Counted from the stretch's first letter, positions 35,989-44,365 are shown. The stretch: 64,000 nt of DNA from Rhodopseudomonas_A palustris_F (GCF_000013745.1 NC_007925.1:3472001-3536000), one strand, 5' to 3'. Numbers and translations: made by a program. The notes: generated by a model from the letters alone, not told the origin.

Positions 35989-36735
35989 ATGACCTATTGC
36001 TGCGGAGTTCTGGTGCGCGATGGCCTGGTGATGATCGCCGACACCAGGACCAATGCCGGGCTCGACAACATCTCGACGTTCCGCAAGCTGCACGTCTTCA
36101 GCAAGCCGGGCGATCGCATCATGGCGGTGGCCAGCGCCGGCAATCTGTCGATCAGCCAGTCGGTGCTCAGCACCTTGATCGAGGGACTCGAAGACCCGAC
36201 CACCGGCGAACACGAGACCCTGATGAACGCGCCGACCATGTTCCAGGCGGCGCAGCGGATCGGCCGCGCGATCCGCCACGTCAACGCCTCCGAGGGCGTG
36301 GCGCTGAACTCCGAAGACATCAATTTCGACGTCTCGTTCCTGTTCGGCGGTCAGATCAAGGGCTCGCGGATGCGGCTGTTCATGATCTATCCCGCCGGCA
36401 ATTTCATCGAATGCACCATCGACACCCCCTATCTGCAGATCGGCGAGCACAAATACGGCAAGCCGGTGCTCGACCGCGCGATGCATTACGACGTCGAATT
36501 GTACGAAGCGCTGAAGACCAGCCTGATCTCGATGGATTCCACGATGCGCTCCAATCTCGGCGTTGGGCTGCCGATCGACGTGCTGGTGGTGCGCACCGAC
36601 CAATACGACGCCGATCTCAACCACCGCATCGAAGCCGGCGAGCCGTATTTCCACGACCTGCGCTCGCGCTGGTCGGCGGCGTTGCGCGCCGCGCACAAGA
36701 ACATCCCGCGACCGCCCTACAAGGACGAGAGCTGA
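35989..36735 (+). CDS. Anbu, proteasome-type (ancestral beta subunit) peptidase
   Basis: 248 aa Ntn-hydrolase of the HslV/proteasome beta class. After Met removal the N-terminal Thr1 (MTYCCGVLV) would be the nucleophile, with Asp17 in IADTRTNAG and Lys32 in FRKLHVF as its partners. AGNLSISQSVL and LGVGLPIDVLVVRTDQYDA are further family markers. Anbu forms helical or ring-like oligomers; its substrate is unknown. It typically clusters with ATP-grasp, alpha-E and transglutaminase genes, here 4.7 kb upstream on the same strand and separated by an IS and a chemoreceptor. Starting at 35989 is required for Thr1 to be N-terminal. Confidence 0.95.
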   Translation: MTYCCGVLVRDGLVMIADTRTNAGLDNISTFRKLHVFSKPGDRIMAVASAGNLSISQSVLSTLIEGLEDPTTGEHETLMNAPTMFQAAQRIGRAIRHVNASEGVALNSEDINFDVSFLFGGQIKGSRMRLFMIYPAGNFIECTIDTPYLQIGEHKYGKPVLDRAMHYDVELYEALKTSLISMDSTMRSNLGVGLPIDVLVVRTDQYDADLNHRIEAGEPYFHDLRSRWSAALRAAHKNIPRPPYKDES

Positions 36736-36786
36736 TTAATTCGCGGGCGAAACATGCGAGGGAATCACGCCGGACTCATCGAGACT

Positions 36787-36911
36787 GTCATTCCGGGGCG
36801 CGAGCAGCGACAGCTGCGAGCGAGCCCGGAATCCATAACCCCTGCAGGGAGTATGGATTCCGAGCCTGCCTCCGGACCGGCTATCGCCGGCCGGACGCAT
36901 CCCGGAATGAC
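36787..36911. repeat. REP-like palindrome, copy D (intact apex)
   Basis: GTCATTCCGGGGCGCGAGC at the left and ATCCCGGAATGAC at the right, with inner arms GGAATCCATAACCCCTG / CAGGGAGTATGGATTCC. The apex CCCCTG-CAGGG is uninterrupted here and is the site occupied by GIY-YIG genes in copies E and F. Confidence 0.88.
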
Positions 36912-36974
36912 AAGTTGTGAGATCATCCGGATTGCGCTTCGCGCGCATGCCGCAGTCAGCAGCGCGGCACGGCG

Positions 36975-37472
36975 ATGAGCTGGCGCGCCATGACGCCGCG
37001 CGATCTGCCGGCGGTGAATGCAATCGCCGCGCGCGTCCATCCCGATTATCCCGAAGACGCCGCGGTGTTCGAAGAGCGGCTGGCGCTGTATCCCGCCGGC
37101 TGTTTCATTCTGCAAAGCGCCGCCGCGCCGATCGGCTATCTGATCAGCCATCCCTGGCATTTCGCCGAACCGCCGGCGCTGAACGTCGCGTTGTGCGAAA
37201 TCCCCTCGCCGGCTTCGACCTACTACATCCATGACATCGCGTTGTTGCCGCAGGCGCGCGGCAGCGGCGCCGCAGCAACCGCAGTGGCCGCGCTGCTTCA
37301 ACTGGCGCGCACCCAGACCATGCGCAACATCTCGCTTGTCGCGGTCAACAATTCGGTCCAGTTTTGGCGGCGGCAGGGATTTCACATCCACAGCGACGGC
37401 GCGCTGGCGCAGAAGCTCGCGAGCTACGGCGCCGACGCCTGCTATATGGTGCGGGATCTGGGCGACGTTTGA
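36975..37472 (+). CDS. GNAT family N-acetyltransferase
   Basis: 165 aa. The acetyl-CoA-binding core is visible as YYIHDIALLPQARGSGAAATAVAALL (beta-4 and the Q/R-x-x-G-x-G/A loop) followed by LVAVNNSVQFWRRQGF, the usual strand 5/helix 4 ending. Acceptor substrate is unknown. It is followed at 22 bases by the SDR gene on the same strand, so the two may be co-transcribed. The region before it is filled by REP copy D. Confidence 0.9.
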   Translation: MSWRAMTPRDLPAVNAIAARVHPDYPEDAAVFEERLALYPAGCFILQSAAAPIGYLISHPWHFAEPPALNVALCEIPSPASTYYIHDIALLPQARGSGAAATAVAALLQLARTQTMRNISLVAVNNSVQFWRRQGFHIHSDGALAQKLASYGADACYMVRDLGDV

Positions 37473-37494
37473 AGCAACGACTTTGGGGATGGAA

Positions 37495-38265
37495 ATGACA
37501 CACGGCAGCGCACATGGCAGCAATCGGATCGCGTTGGTCACCGGCGCGGGCTCCGGCGTCGGCCGCGCCACCGCGCTGGCGCTGCTGAGGGCCGGGTTCT
37601 GCGTGGTGCTGGCCGGGCGCCGCGCCGACAAGCTCAACGAGACCGCGACCGCCGGCGAAGCGTTCGGCAAGAGCCTGGTGGTGCCCGCCGACATGACCGA
37701 TCCGGACTCGATCGCTTCGTTGTTCGGCACCACCATGGAAGCGTTCGGCCGGCTCGATCTGTTGTTCAACAATGCCGGCATCGGCACCCCGCCGCTGCCG
37801 CTCGAGGACGTCGCGCTGGCGCAATGGCAGGCGGTGGTCGATACCAATCTCACCGCGCCGTTCCTGTGCACCCAGCACGCCTTCCGCATCATGAAGGAGC
37901 AGAGCCCGCGCGGCGGCCGCATCATCAACAACGGCTCGATCTCGGCGCATGCGCCGCGGCCGTTTTCCGCCGCCTACACCGCGACCAAGCACGCCATCAG
38001 CGGGCTGACCAAGGCGACCGCGCTCGACGGTCGCGGCTACGACATCGCCTGCGGCCAGATCGACATCGGCAATGCCGCGACCGAAATGACCGAGCGGATG
38101 ACAGGAGGAATCTTGCAACCGAACGGCAGCCTGATGGCGGAGCCGCGGATGGACGTCGACAACATCGCCGAGGCGGTGGTCTACATGGCGACGCGTTCGC
38201 TCGACGCCAACGTGCTGTTCATGACGGTGATGGCGACCAAGATGCCGTTCGTCGGACGGGGCTGA
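37495..38265 (+). CDS. SDR family oxidoreductase
   Basis: 256 aa short-chain dehydrogenase. It shows the Rossmann motif TGAGSGVGRA, the conserved NNAG and the catalytic Ser-Tyr-Lys with Tyr-x3-Lys in AAYTATKHAISG. The Arg after the first beta strand region (AGRRADKL) suggests NADP(H) preference. Substrate unknown. Two ATGs (37489 and 37495) are possible; the second has GGGG at better spacing. It lies behind the acetyltransferase gene and is convergent with the truncated MFS gene. Confidence 0.9.
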   Translation: MTHGSAHGSNRIALVTGAGSGVGRATALALLRAGFCVVLAGRRADKLNETATAGEAFGKSLVVPADMTDPDSIASLFGTTMEAFGRLDLLFNNAGIGTPPLPLEDVALAQWQAVVDTNLTAPFLCTQHAFRIMKEQSPRGGRIINNGSISAHAPRPFSAAYTATKHAISGLTKATALDGRGYDIACGQIDIGNAATEMTERMTGGILQPNGSLMAEPRMDVDNIAEAVVYMATRSLDANVLFMTVMATKMPFVGRG

Positions 38266-38298
38266 ACGCTTCGCCTCCCCGGCGAGCGCGCGAAAAAA

Positions 38299-38973
38299 TC
38301 ACTCCAGTCGCTCGACCTTACGCAGCGCCGGAAACAGCCGCATCCACAATAGCGCGATCAGCACGGTGCCGAGGCCGCCGAGCAATGCCGCCGGCATCGC
38401 GCCGCTGAACAGCCCCGACGCAATCCAAAACAGCGCCATCACCGCATAGGGCGCGGCCGGCGCCGCCGCATCGGCGAAGCCGCCGAGCGCAGGCCCGGTG
38501 ATGGTGGCGATCTGGAACACGCCGGTCGCCACCGCAGTCGCCCGCTGCAACATCCCGGTCGGCACCACGGCCGGCAGCAGCGCCGCCGCGGCCGGGCTTT
38601 CGAACGCGGTGGCGGCGCCGAACACCGCCACCGCGGCAAAGATCTCCGGCACCGTGATCCAGCCGGCAAAGCTGCCCCAGGCCAGATACGCCGCGGCAAG
38701 CCCCTGCGCGATCTGGCACAGCTGCACCACCCGCCTTCGATCGTAACGGTCGGCGGCGTGGCCCGCCGCGAACACCAGGATTGCGGTCGGCGCAAACTGC
38801 ACCAGCCCGACCATGCCGAGATCGAAGGCGCTGCCGGTCATCTCATAGATTTGCCAGCCGACCGCCACCGCGGCGATCTGGCTGGAGAATCGGGAAAAGC
38901 TGCGCGACCACAGATAGAACAGGAACGGCCGGTGGCCGAACAGCGCGACGGGAGGGGCAATCGGATCTGACAT
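38299..38973 (-). pseudogene. MFS transporter with internal deletion
   Basis: 224 codons against about 400 for this EntS/MFS_3-type family. The N-terminal half is normal: FGHRPFLFYLWSRSFSRFSSQIAAVAVGWQIYEMTGS, then the MFS loop AGHAADRYDRRRVV, up to about helix 7. The final segment LGGLGTVLIALLWMRLFPALRKVE is the usual end of the last helix and the C-terminal tail. Helices 8-11 are therefore missing by an in-frame deletion, leaving an open frame. A shortened transporter of this kind is unlikely to work. An in-frame ATG upstream (near 39009) is an alternative start. Confidence 0.72.
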
Positions 38974-39006
38974 CGTTTCGCAAGCAGTGTTGACCGAGGC
39001 TTCGCC

Positions 39007-39034
39007 CATCGTCAACCGCGGGCGGTTGACGATG
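39007..39034. promoter_or_regulatory. Perfect 13-bp dyad in a divergent promoter region
   Basis: CATCGTCAACCGC (39007-39019) and GCGGTTGACGATG (39022-39034) form perfect arms around GG. It lies between the MFS remnant (minus) and the NupC-type gene (plus). There is no T-tract, so it may be an operator or a small palindromic repeat. Confidence 0.45.
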
Positions 39035-39069
39035 ATCGGGCAGCTCGGGAGAAAGTGGATACGCGTGAG

Positions 39070-39213
39070 ACCTCGTGTCCCGGGCGCGGTGCAGCGCGTC
39101 GCGCTGCTCCGCAGAACCGGGACCGTTCCAGACACCGCGTTCCGTAACGGCCCCGGTTCTGCAGCGCACCACGCCGCAAGCGCGGCGCGCTGCGCTGCGT
39201 CCGGGGCACGCCG
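39070..39213. repeat. GC-rich palindromic repeat cluster
   Basis: Contains GTGTCCCGGGCGCGGTGCAG at the left and CTGCGTCCGGGGCACG at the right as inverted arms, with an inner pair CAGAACCGGGACCG / CCCCGGTTCTG. It is a third intergenic palindrome family; a related sequence occurs at about 46608-46695. It fills most of the gap before the NupC-type gene. Confidence 0.7.
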
Positions 39214-39341
39214 GGCATCACTCATCGCCCAAACTCGCTTGGATCCGCGCGTCGTCAGATGCGGCGTGGTCGCGCATCGTCCAAAGCCGACTTGCCTGTC
39301 CGCCCCCGGTGCCTTACTCGTGCCCCGGCTTCGGGGTGATC

Positions 39342-40592
39342 ATGCTTCAATTGCAATCGGCGTTTGGTGTCTTTGCACTGCTCATGCTGGCGTGGACGTT
39401 CGGCGAAAACCGCGGCGCGGTGTCGCTGAAACCGGTCGTGATCGGCCTGGCCGCGAGCCTGCTCACCGCGGTGACGCTGTTGAAGCTGCCGATCGTCGCG
39501 CACGGCTTCGGCGTCATCAACGACGCCGTCGGGGTAATTTCCGCCGCCAGCCGCGCCGGCACCAGTTTCGTGTTCGGCTATCTCGGCGGCGGTCCGCTGC
39601 CGTTCGATCCGAAGGCGCCCGGCGCCGGCTTCATCCTGGCGTTCCAGGCGCTGCCGATCGTGCTGGTGATGAGCGTGCTGACCACGCTGTTGTTCTATTG
39701 GAAAATCCTGCCGCCGGTGGTGCGCGGCCTGGCGTGGGCGTTGCAGCGCACGCTCGGCGTCGGCGGCGCGGTCGGGCTGTCGACCGCCGCCAACGTGTTT
39801 CTCGGCATGGTGGAAGCGCCGCTGTTCATCCGGCCGTATCTGGCGCAATTGACCCGCGCCGAACTGTTCCTGGTGATGACCGGCGGCATGGCCGGCATCG
39901 CCGGCACCGTGCTGGTGCTGTACGCCACGCTGCTGGCGCCGCTGATCCCCGACGCCGCGGCGCATTTCGTCATCGCCTCGGTGGTCGGCGCGCCGGCGTC
40001 GATCCTGATCAGCCTGATCATGGTGCCGGAGACCGCCGCGCAGCGCACCGGCGGCCTCGCCGTCGATCCTTCAGGGCTGGCGTCGAGCACCATGGACGCG
40101 GTGGTCAAGGGCACCAGCGCCGGGCTCGAACTGTTGCTCAACATCGTCGCGATGCTGATCGTGCTGGTGGCGCTGGTCTATCTGGTCAATGCCGGGCTCG
40201 GGCTGTTGCCGGCGTTCGGCGGCGAAGCGGTGTCGCTGCAGCGGCTGCTCGGCTACGCGATGGCGCCGGTGTGCTGGCTGCTCGGCCTGCCCTGGGACCA
40301 GGCGGTCACTGCGGGATCGCTGATGGGCATCAAGACCGTGCTCAACGAACTGATTGCCTATGTCGAGTTCGCCAAGCTGCCGCCCGAGGCGCTGGATGCC
40401 CGCTCGCGGCTGATCATGCTCTATGCGATGTGCGGCTTCGCCAATTTCGGCAGCCTCGGCATCATGATCGGCGGGCTCGGCACCATGGCGCCGCAGCGCC
40501 GCGAAGAGATCGCCGCGCTGGGGCTGCGATCGATCGTGTCGGGCACGCTGACCACCTGTTTGATCGGGGCGATTGTGGGGGTGATGACTTAG
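39342..40592 (+). CDS. NupC/CNT family nucleoside transporter
   Basis: 416 aa with about ten membrane segments. Family motifs are LGVGGAVGLSTAANVFLGMVEAPLFIRPYL (the SxAANxFxGxxEAPL core binding nucleoside and Na+/H+), LVMTGGMAGIAGTVL, and GIKTVLNELIAYVEFAKL with MCGFANFGSLGIMIGGLG. It would import nucleosides by ion symport. ATG at 39342 has GGGGTGA just upstream; the long open frame before it crosses repetitive DNA. No salvage enzyme gene is adjacent, though gpt is in the same window. Confidence 0.93.
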   Translation: MLQLQSAFGVFALLMLAWTFGENRGAVSLKPVVIGLAASLLTAVTLLKLPIVAHGFGVINDAVGVISAASRAGTSFVFGYLGGGPLPFDPKAPGAGFILAFQALPIVLVMSVLTTLLFYWKILPPVVRGLAWALQRTLGVGGAVGLSTAANVFLGMVEAPLFIRPYLAQLTRAELFLVMTGGMAGIAGTVLVLYATLLAPLIPDAAAHFVIASVVGAPASILISLIMVPETAAQRTGGLAVDPSGLASSTMDAVVKGTSAGLELLLNIVAMLIVLVALVYLVNAGLGLLPAFGGEAVSLQRLLGYAMAPVCWLLGLPWDQAVTAGSLMGIKTVLNELIAYVEFAKLPPEALDARSRLIMLYAMCGFANFGSLGIMIGGLGTMAPQRREEIAALGLRSIVSGTLTTCLIGAIVGVMT

Positions 40593-40608
40593 ACGCGAGC
40601 GCGCTGGA

Positions 40609-41307
40609 TCAAAAGCACCCCGACTTCTGGTTGATCGTCAATCCAATTGCGCCATCCGACTGCCGCGCAAGTAGTTCCAACGGCGCCACCAGATGCTCCC
40701 ATACCCAGACCGGGACGTCCGCCTCCAGCGTGATCTCGTAGTTATTGCCGTCGCGGATCATTTCCCCCACCGGCCGCAGACCAGTTTTGGGATGCGGAAG
40801 CAGCGCGTTCGACTGCAATCCGACGATCGCGCTGTTGTCGAACAGCACGGTCCGACCGGCGACCAGCGCCGCGTGCGATAACAGCCCGAGCGTGCGATGA
40901 TATCGTGCCGCAACCCGCTCCCGCGGAACATCGTGCCCGCCGCTGCTGACGCGATTCTCCACGCGGGTGATGTTGATGTCCGGATCGGAGGTACAGACGA
41001 AGTACAATGTCACCTCGTAGCCGGCATCATCAGCGCGGATCATGAGATCCACCTTGCTCGGATGCGACATCACGGTTTCGAAACTGAAGCTCAAGCCATT
41101 GCTCAGGCACCGCTCACGCTGGAAATCCGCGATCGCCTGCGCCTGCCGCGAACGCTGCGGTTCTGGCATATCGAGCATCGATGCGATCTGGTCCGCGTTG
41201 ATGTACTCGCCAAACTCGATTCCGGCTTCCATCAGATAGTCGGTCAGCGTGCTCTTGCCGGAACCATTTGGCCCAGCAACCACCAGCAAGAATGGCGGTT
41301 CGGCCAA
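40609..41307 (-). CDS. Zeta toxin family P-loop kinase
   Basis: 232 aa. Walker A GPNGSGKST lies at about residues 12-20, followed by YINADQIA, then FSFETVMSHPSKVDLM, the substrate-proximal region typical of zeta toxins (PezT-like), and DPDINITRVENRVSSGGHDVP near an arginine-rich lid. Zeta toxins phosphorylate UDP-N-acetylglucosamine; the short soluble members may act on other small molecules. The start is TTG at 41307, directly after the TGA of the upstream gene, so translation is probably coupled. Confidence 0.85.
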   Translation of the reverse strand: MAEPPFLLVVAGPNGSGKSTLTDYLMEAGIEFGEYINADQIASMLDMPEPQRSRQAQAIADFQRERCLSNGLSFSFETVMSHPSKVDLMIRADDAGYEVTLYFVCTSDPDINITRVENRVSSGGHDVPRERVAARYHRTLGLLSHAALVAGRTVLFDNSAIVGLQSNALLPHPKTGLRPVGEMIRDGNNYEITLEADVPVWVWEHLVAPLELLARQSDGAIGLTINQKSGCF

Positions 41308-41571
41308 TCAGTCGCGCCCGCGCAGGACAAGTTTGGCAGGATCTGCGGAATTCGGGCTGCGACTTGGATCGGCGCCGGGATCGAGCAGCACCACGGCCCC
41401 GGATGGAAGTCGCTGCGCAAGTTTCGAAACCGCCTGGCCATTCTCCAGAAAATCGACCGTCCCGGTAACCACCAAGCCGGCGTCCTGCGCCTTCATGGCG
41501 GCCCTGAGCGCGGCATCTTCTCCCAACGCGGCCAATTCTTCCATCGACAGATCAACCGCCCGTTTGCGCAT
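41308..41571 (-). CDS. Putative antitoxin partner of the zeta-type kinase
   Basis: 87 aa, opening MRKRAVDLSMEELAALGEDAALRAAMKAQDAGLVVTGT. It immediately precedes and abuts the zeta-like gene on the same strand, the antitoxin position. A helical N-terminal half and a less ordered tail fit a small neutralising protein. It does not look like the classic epsilon antitoxin, so the pairing is inferred from position only. Confidence 0.65.
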   Translation of the reverse strand: MRKRAVDLSMEELAALGEDAALRAAMKAQDAGLVVTGTVDFLENGQAVSKLAQRLPSGAVVLLDPGADPSRSPNSADPAKLVLRGRD

Positions 41572-41649
41572 TCTGCAACCCTCGACTGCGCCCGCGGCGC
41601 CTCTGCAATGTAGGCGATTTCATCGGCTAAAACCAGTTCGCGAACGAAT

Positions 41650-41934
41650 TCAATGCAGCCGGAATACGCCGTCGATGGCGTGCAGCTCGGCCGGCTTGAT
41701 CAATTTGGAATGCGCCACGGTGACCGCGAACAGCGGGCCCTCCAGGGTCTTTTCCCAGAAGCTCAGAAAATCCTTCAGCGCCGGGAAATGCGGGAACAGG
41801 TCGTAGTCCTGCCAGACGTAGCTTTGCAGCAGCCAGTGCCGATCCGGCCGACGGTACAGAATTTCCGCCGTGGTCAGCCCGTAACCCAACACCTGCTTGC
41901 GAAAGTCCTTCGACACCTCGACCTGAGAGCCCAT
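41650..41934 (-). CDS. usg: Usg family protein
   Basis: 94 aa. DFRKQVLGYGLTTAEILYRRPDRHWLLQSYVWQDYDLFPHFPALKDFLSFWEKTLEGPL with the end AIDGVFRLH is the conserved Usg sequence (PF06233). The family is named from the Caulobacter trp region and is of unknown function. The ATG at 41934 is preceded by GGAGG at a 5-base spacing; an ATG four codons upstream overlaps that ribosome-binding site. Confidence 0.92.
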   Translation of the reverse strand: MGSQVEVSKDFRKQVLGYGLTTAEILYRRPDRHWLLQSYVWQDYDLFPHFPALKDFLSFWEKTLEGPLFAVTVAHSKLIKPAELHAIDGVFRLH

Positions 41935-42096
41935 GCCAACCTCCATGCTTGCATGAAATTTTGACGTCAGACGCCAATCAATCTCAAGCTTAAAAGTTTA
42001 ACGATGTGTTGAAAAATTTAGCGTTAGCAGCGACTTAGCATCAGTGCTAGTACCAGTCGGCGGGGCCCCCAATGCACCCTGCCGTGATCGGCGAAG

Positions 42097-42123
42097 CTGG
42101 CAGTCGTCACATTTGAGTGCCAA
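42097..42123. promoter_or_regulatory. CIRCE-like element 1 (HrcA operator)
   Basis: CTGGCAGTC-N9-GAGTGCCAA fits the CIRCE pattern TTAGCACTC-N9-GAGTGCTAA, with a consensus-like right half and a left half carrying AGTC instead of ACTC. It lies 127 bases before groES. A possible promoter (TTGCCG at 42142, TATTTG 17 bases later) lies between this and the second element. Confidence 0.7.
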
Positions 42124-42181
42124 ATTCTTTGCTAGAAGCTCTTGCCGACAAAGCCGCACTGGCTTATTTGCAGAGGGTCGG

Positions 42182-42208
42182 CTGGCACTCTGTGTAGCCG
42201 ACTGCCAA
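42182..42208. promoter_or_regulatory. CIRCE-like element 2 (HrcA operator)
   Basis: CTGGCACTC-N9-GACTGCCAA has the good half on the left and the altered half on the right, the mirror image of element 1. It lies 42 bases before the groES ATG, the normal CIRCE position in a leader. HrcA repression of groESL, relieved by heat, is the expected regulation. Confidence 0.8.
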
Positions 42209-42250
42209 TTTCCAAAATTTGAACATCGTCAGAAACTTAGGAGGACTTGC

Positions 42251-42568
42251 ATGAAATTCCGTCCGCTTCACGACCGCGTTGTAGTCAAGCGCATCGACGC
42301 CGAAGAGAAGACCGCTGGCGGTATTATCATCCCCGACAGTGCCAAGGAAAAGCCCTCGCAGGGCGAGATCCTGTCGGTTGGCCCGGGTGGCCGCGACGAG
42401 TCCGGCAAGCTGATCCCGATCGATCTCGCCGTTGGCGATCGCGTGCTGTTCGGCAAGTGGTCCGGCACCGAGGTCAAGCTCGATGGTCAGGAAGTGCTGA
42501 TCATGAAGGAAAGCGACATCATGGGCGTGCTCACCGACCTGCCGACGACGAAGAAGAAGGCCGCTTAA
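42251..42568 (+). CDS. groES: Co-chaperonin GroES
   Basis: 105 aa. MKFRPLHDRVVVKRIDAEEKTAGGIIIPDSAKEKP contains the mobile loop that contacts GroEL, and VGDRVLFGKWSGTEVKLDGQEVLIMKESDIMGVL closes the fold. It caps the GroEL ring as a heptamer. AGGAGG lies 7 bases upstream. Cotranscribed with groEL (88-base gap) under the CIRCE-like elements. Confidence 0.98.
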   Translation: MKFRPLHDRVVVKRIDAEEKTAGGIIIPDSAKEKPSQGEILSVGPGGRDESGKLIPIDLAVGDRVLFGKWSGTEVKLDGQEVLIMKESDIMGVLTDLPTTKKKAA

Positions 42569-42656
42569 TTGCCGCTCCCCGTCTCGTCCTGCTGAGGCCC
42601 GCTTGTTCGGGCTCGCGGGATGAGGACCAAAAGATCAAACCCAAGGGAAACCATCT

Positions 42657-44300
42657 ATGTCAGCTAAAGAAGTCAAATTCGGCGTCGACGCTCGCGATCG
42701 CATGCTGCGCGGTGTCGACATTCTCGCCAACGCGGTCAAGGTGACGCTCGGCCCGAAGGGCCGCAACGTCGTGCTCGACAAGTCGTTCGGCGCGCCCCGC
42801 ATTACCAAGGACGGCGTCACCGTCGCCAAGGAAATCGAGCTCGAGGACAAGTTCGAGAACATGGGCGCCCAGATGGTGCGCGAAGTGGCCTCGAAGTCCG
42901 CGGATCTCGCCGGCGACGGCACCACCACCGCGACCGTGCTGGCCGCGGCGATCGTCCGTGAAGGCGCCAAGTCGGTTGCCGCCGGCATGAACCCGATGGA
43001 TCTGAAGCGCGGCATCGACCTCGCGGTGGAAGCCGTCGTCGCCGATCTCGTCAAGAACTCCAAGAAGGTCACCTCGAACGAGGAGATCGCCCAGGTCGGC
43101 ACCATCTCCGCCAATGGCGACGCCGAAATCGGCAAGTTCCTGTCGGACGCGATGAAGAAGGTCGGCAACGAGGGCGTCATCACCGTCGAGGAAGCCAAGT
43201 CGCTGGAAACCGAACTCGACGTCGTCGAGGGCATGCAGTTCGACCGCGGCTACATCTCGCCCTACTTCGTCACCAACGCCGACAAGATGCGCGTTGAATT
43301 CGACGACGCCTACATCCTGATCAACGAGAAGAAGCTCTCCAACCTCAACGAGCTGCTGCCGCTGCTCGAGGCCGTGGTGCAGACCGGCAAGCCGCTGGTG
43401 ATCGTCGCTGAAGACGTCGAGGGCGAAGCCCTCGCCACCCTCGTCGTCAACCGCCTGCGCGGTGGTCTGAAGGTTGCCGCCGTCAAGGCGCCGGGCTTCG
43501 GCGATCGCCGCAAGGCGATGCTGCAGGACATCGCGATCCTGACCGGCGGCCAGGCGATCTCGGAAGATCTCGGCATCAAGATGGAGAACGTCACCCTGGC
43601 CATGCTCGGCAAGGCCAAGAAGGTGATGATCGACAAGGAAAACACCACCATCGTCAACGGCGCCGGCAAAAAGGCCGACATCGAAGCCCGCGTCGCCCAG
43701 ATCAAGGCGCAGATCGAAGAGACCACGTCGGACTACGACCGTGAGAAGCTGCAGGAGCGTCTCGCCAAGCTCGCCGGTGGCGTTGCGGTGATCCGCGTCG
43801 GTGGTGCCACCGAGATCGAAGTCAAGGAGCGCAAGGACCGCGTCGACGACGCGATGCATGCGACCCGTGCGGCGGTCGAGGAAGGCATTCTACCGGGCGG
43901 CGGCGTCGCTTTGCTGCGTGCTTCCGAGCAGCTGAAGCGCATCAAGACCCAGAACGACGACCAGAAGACCGGCGTCGAAATCGTCCGCAAGGCTTTGTCC
44001 TGGCCGGCTCGCCAGATCGCCATCAACGCCGGCGAAGACGGCTCGGTGATCGTCGGCAAGATCCTCGAGAAGGATCAGTATTCGTACGGCTTCGACTCGC
44101 AGTCCGGCGAATATGGCGACATGGTCAAGAAGGGCATCATCGACCCCACCAAGGTGGTGCGTGCGGCGATCCAGAACGCGGCCTCGGTCGCGGCGCTCTT
44201 GATCACCACCGAAGCGATGATCGCTGAGCTGCCGAAGAAGGGCAACGCCGGCGGCGGTATGCCCCCCGGTGGCGGCGGCATGGGCGGCATGGATTTCTGA
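42657..44300 (+). CDS. groEL: Chaperonin GroEL
   Basis: 547 aa, full length, ATP-dependent chaperonin (14-mer). It opens with KEVKFGVDARDRMLRGVDILANAVKVTLGPKGRNVVLD and has the ATP-binding GDGTTTATVLAA, catalytic Asp in GGGVALLRA-linked positions, and the C-terminal GGM-rich tail (GGGMPPGGGGMGGMDF). Codon use is strongly biased, as expected for high expression. A terminator follows 40 bases after the stop. This is a groESL operon of the usual rhizobial type; such genomes often hold several copies. Confidence 0.98.
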   Translation: MSAKEVKFGVDARDRMLRGVDILANAVKVTLGPKGRNVVLDKSFGAPRITKDGVTVAKEIELEDKFENMGAQMVREVASKSADLAGDGTTTATVLAAAIVREGAKSVAAGMNPMDLKRGIDLAVEAVVADLVKNSKKVTSNEEIAQVGTISANGDAEIGKFLSDAMKKVGNEGVITVEEAKSLETELDVVEGMQFDRGYISPYFVTNADKMRVEFDDAYILINEKKLSNLNELLPLLEAVVQTGKPLVIVAEDVEGEALATLVVNRLRGGLKVAAVKAPGFGDRRKAMLQDIAILTGGQAISEDLGIKMENVTLAMLGKAKKVMIDKENTTIVNGAGKKADIEARVAQIKAQIEETTSDYDREKLQERLAKLAGGVAVIRVGGATEIEVKERKDRVDDAMHATRAAVEEGILPGGGVALLRASEQLKRIKTQNDDQKTGVEIVRKALSWPARQIAINAGEDGSVIVGKILEKDQYSYGFDSQSGEYGDMVKKGIIDPTKVVRAAIQNAASVAALLITTEAMIAELPKKGNAGGGMPPGGGGMGGMDF

Positions 44301-44340
44301 TCCAGCCACCTCGCGTCGAAGCGAACTAAGCAATGCAAAA

Positions 44341-44365
44341 CCCCGGCAGCGATGCCGGGGTTTTT
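44341..44365 (+). terminator. Rho-independent terminator of groESL
   Basis: CCCCGGCA-GCGA-TGCCGGGG followed by TTTTT. The same design recurs after the genes ending at 50654 and 53938. Confidence 0.95.

Noticed and set aside
36765..37931. 388-codon minus-strand frame over the acetyltransferase and SDR genes
   Set aside because: Both plus-strand genes have complete family motifs, and the frame also crosses a REP palindrome.
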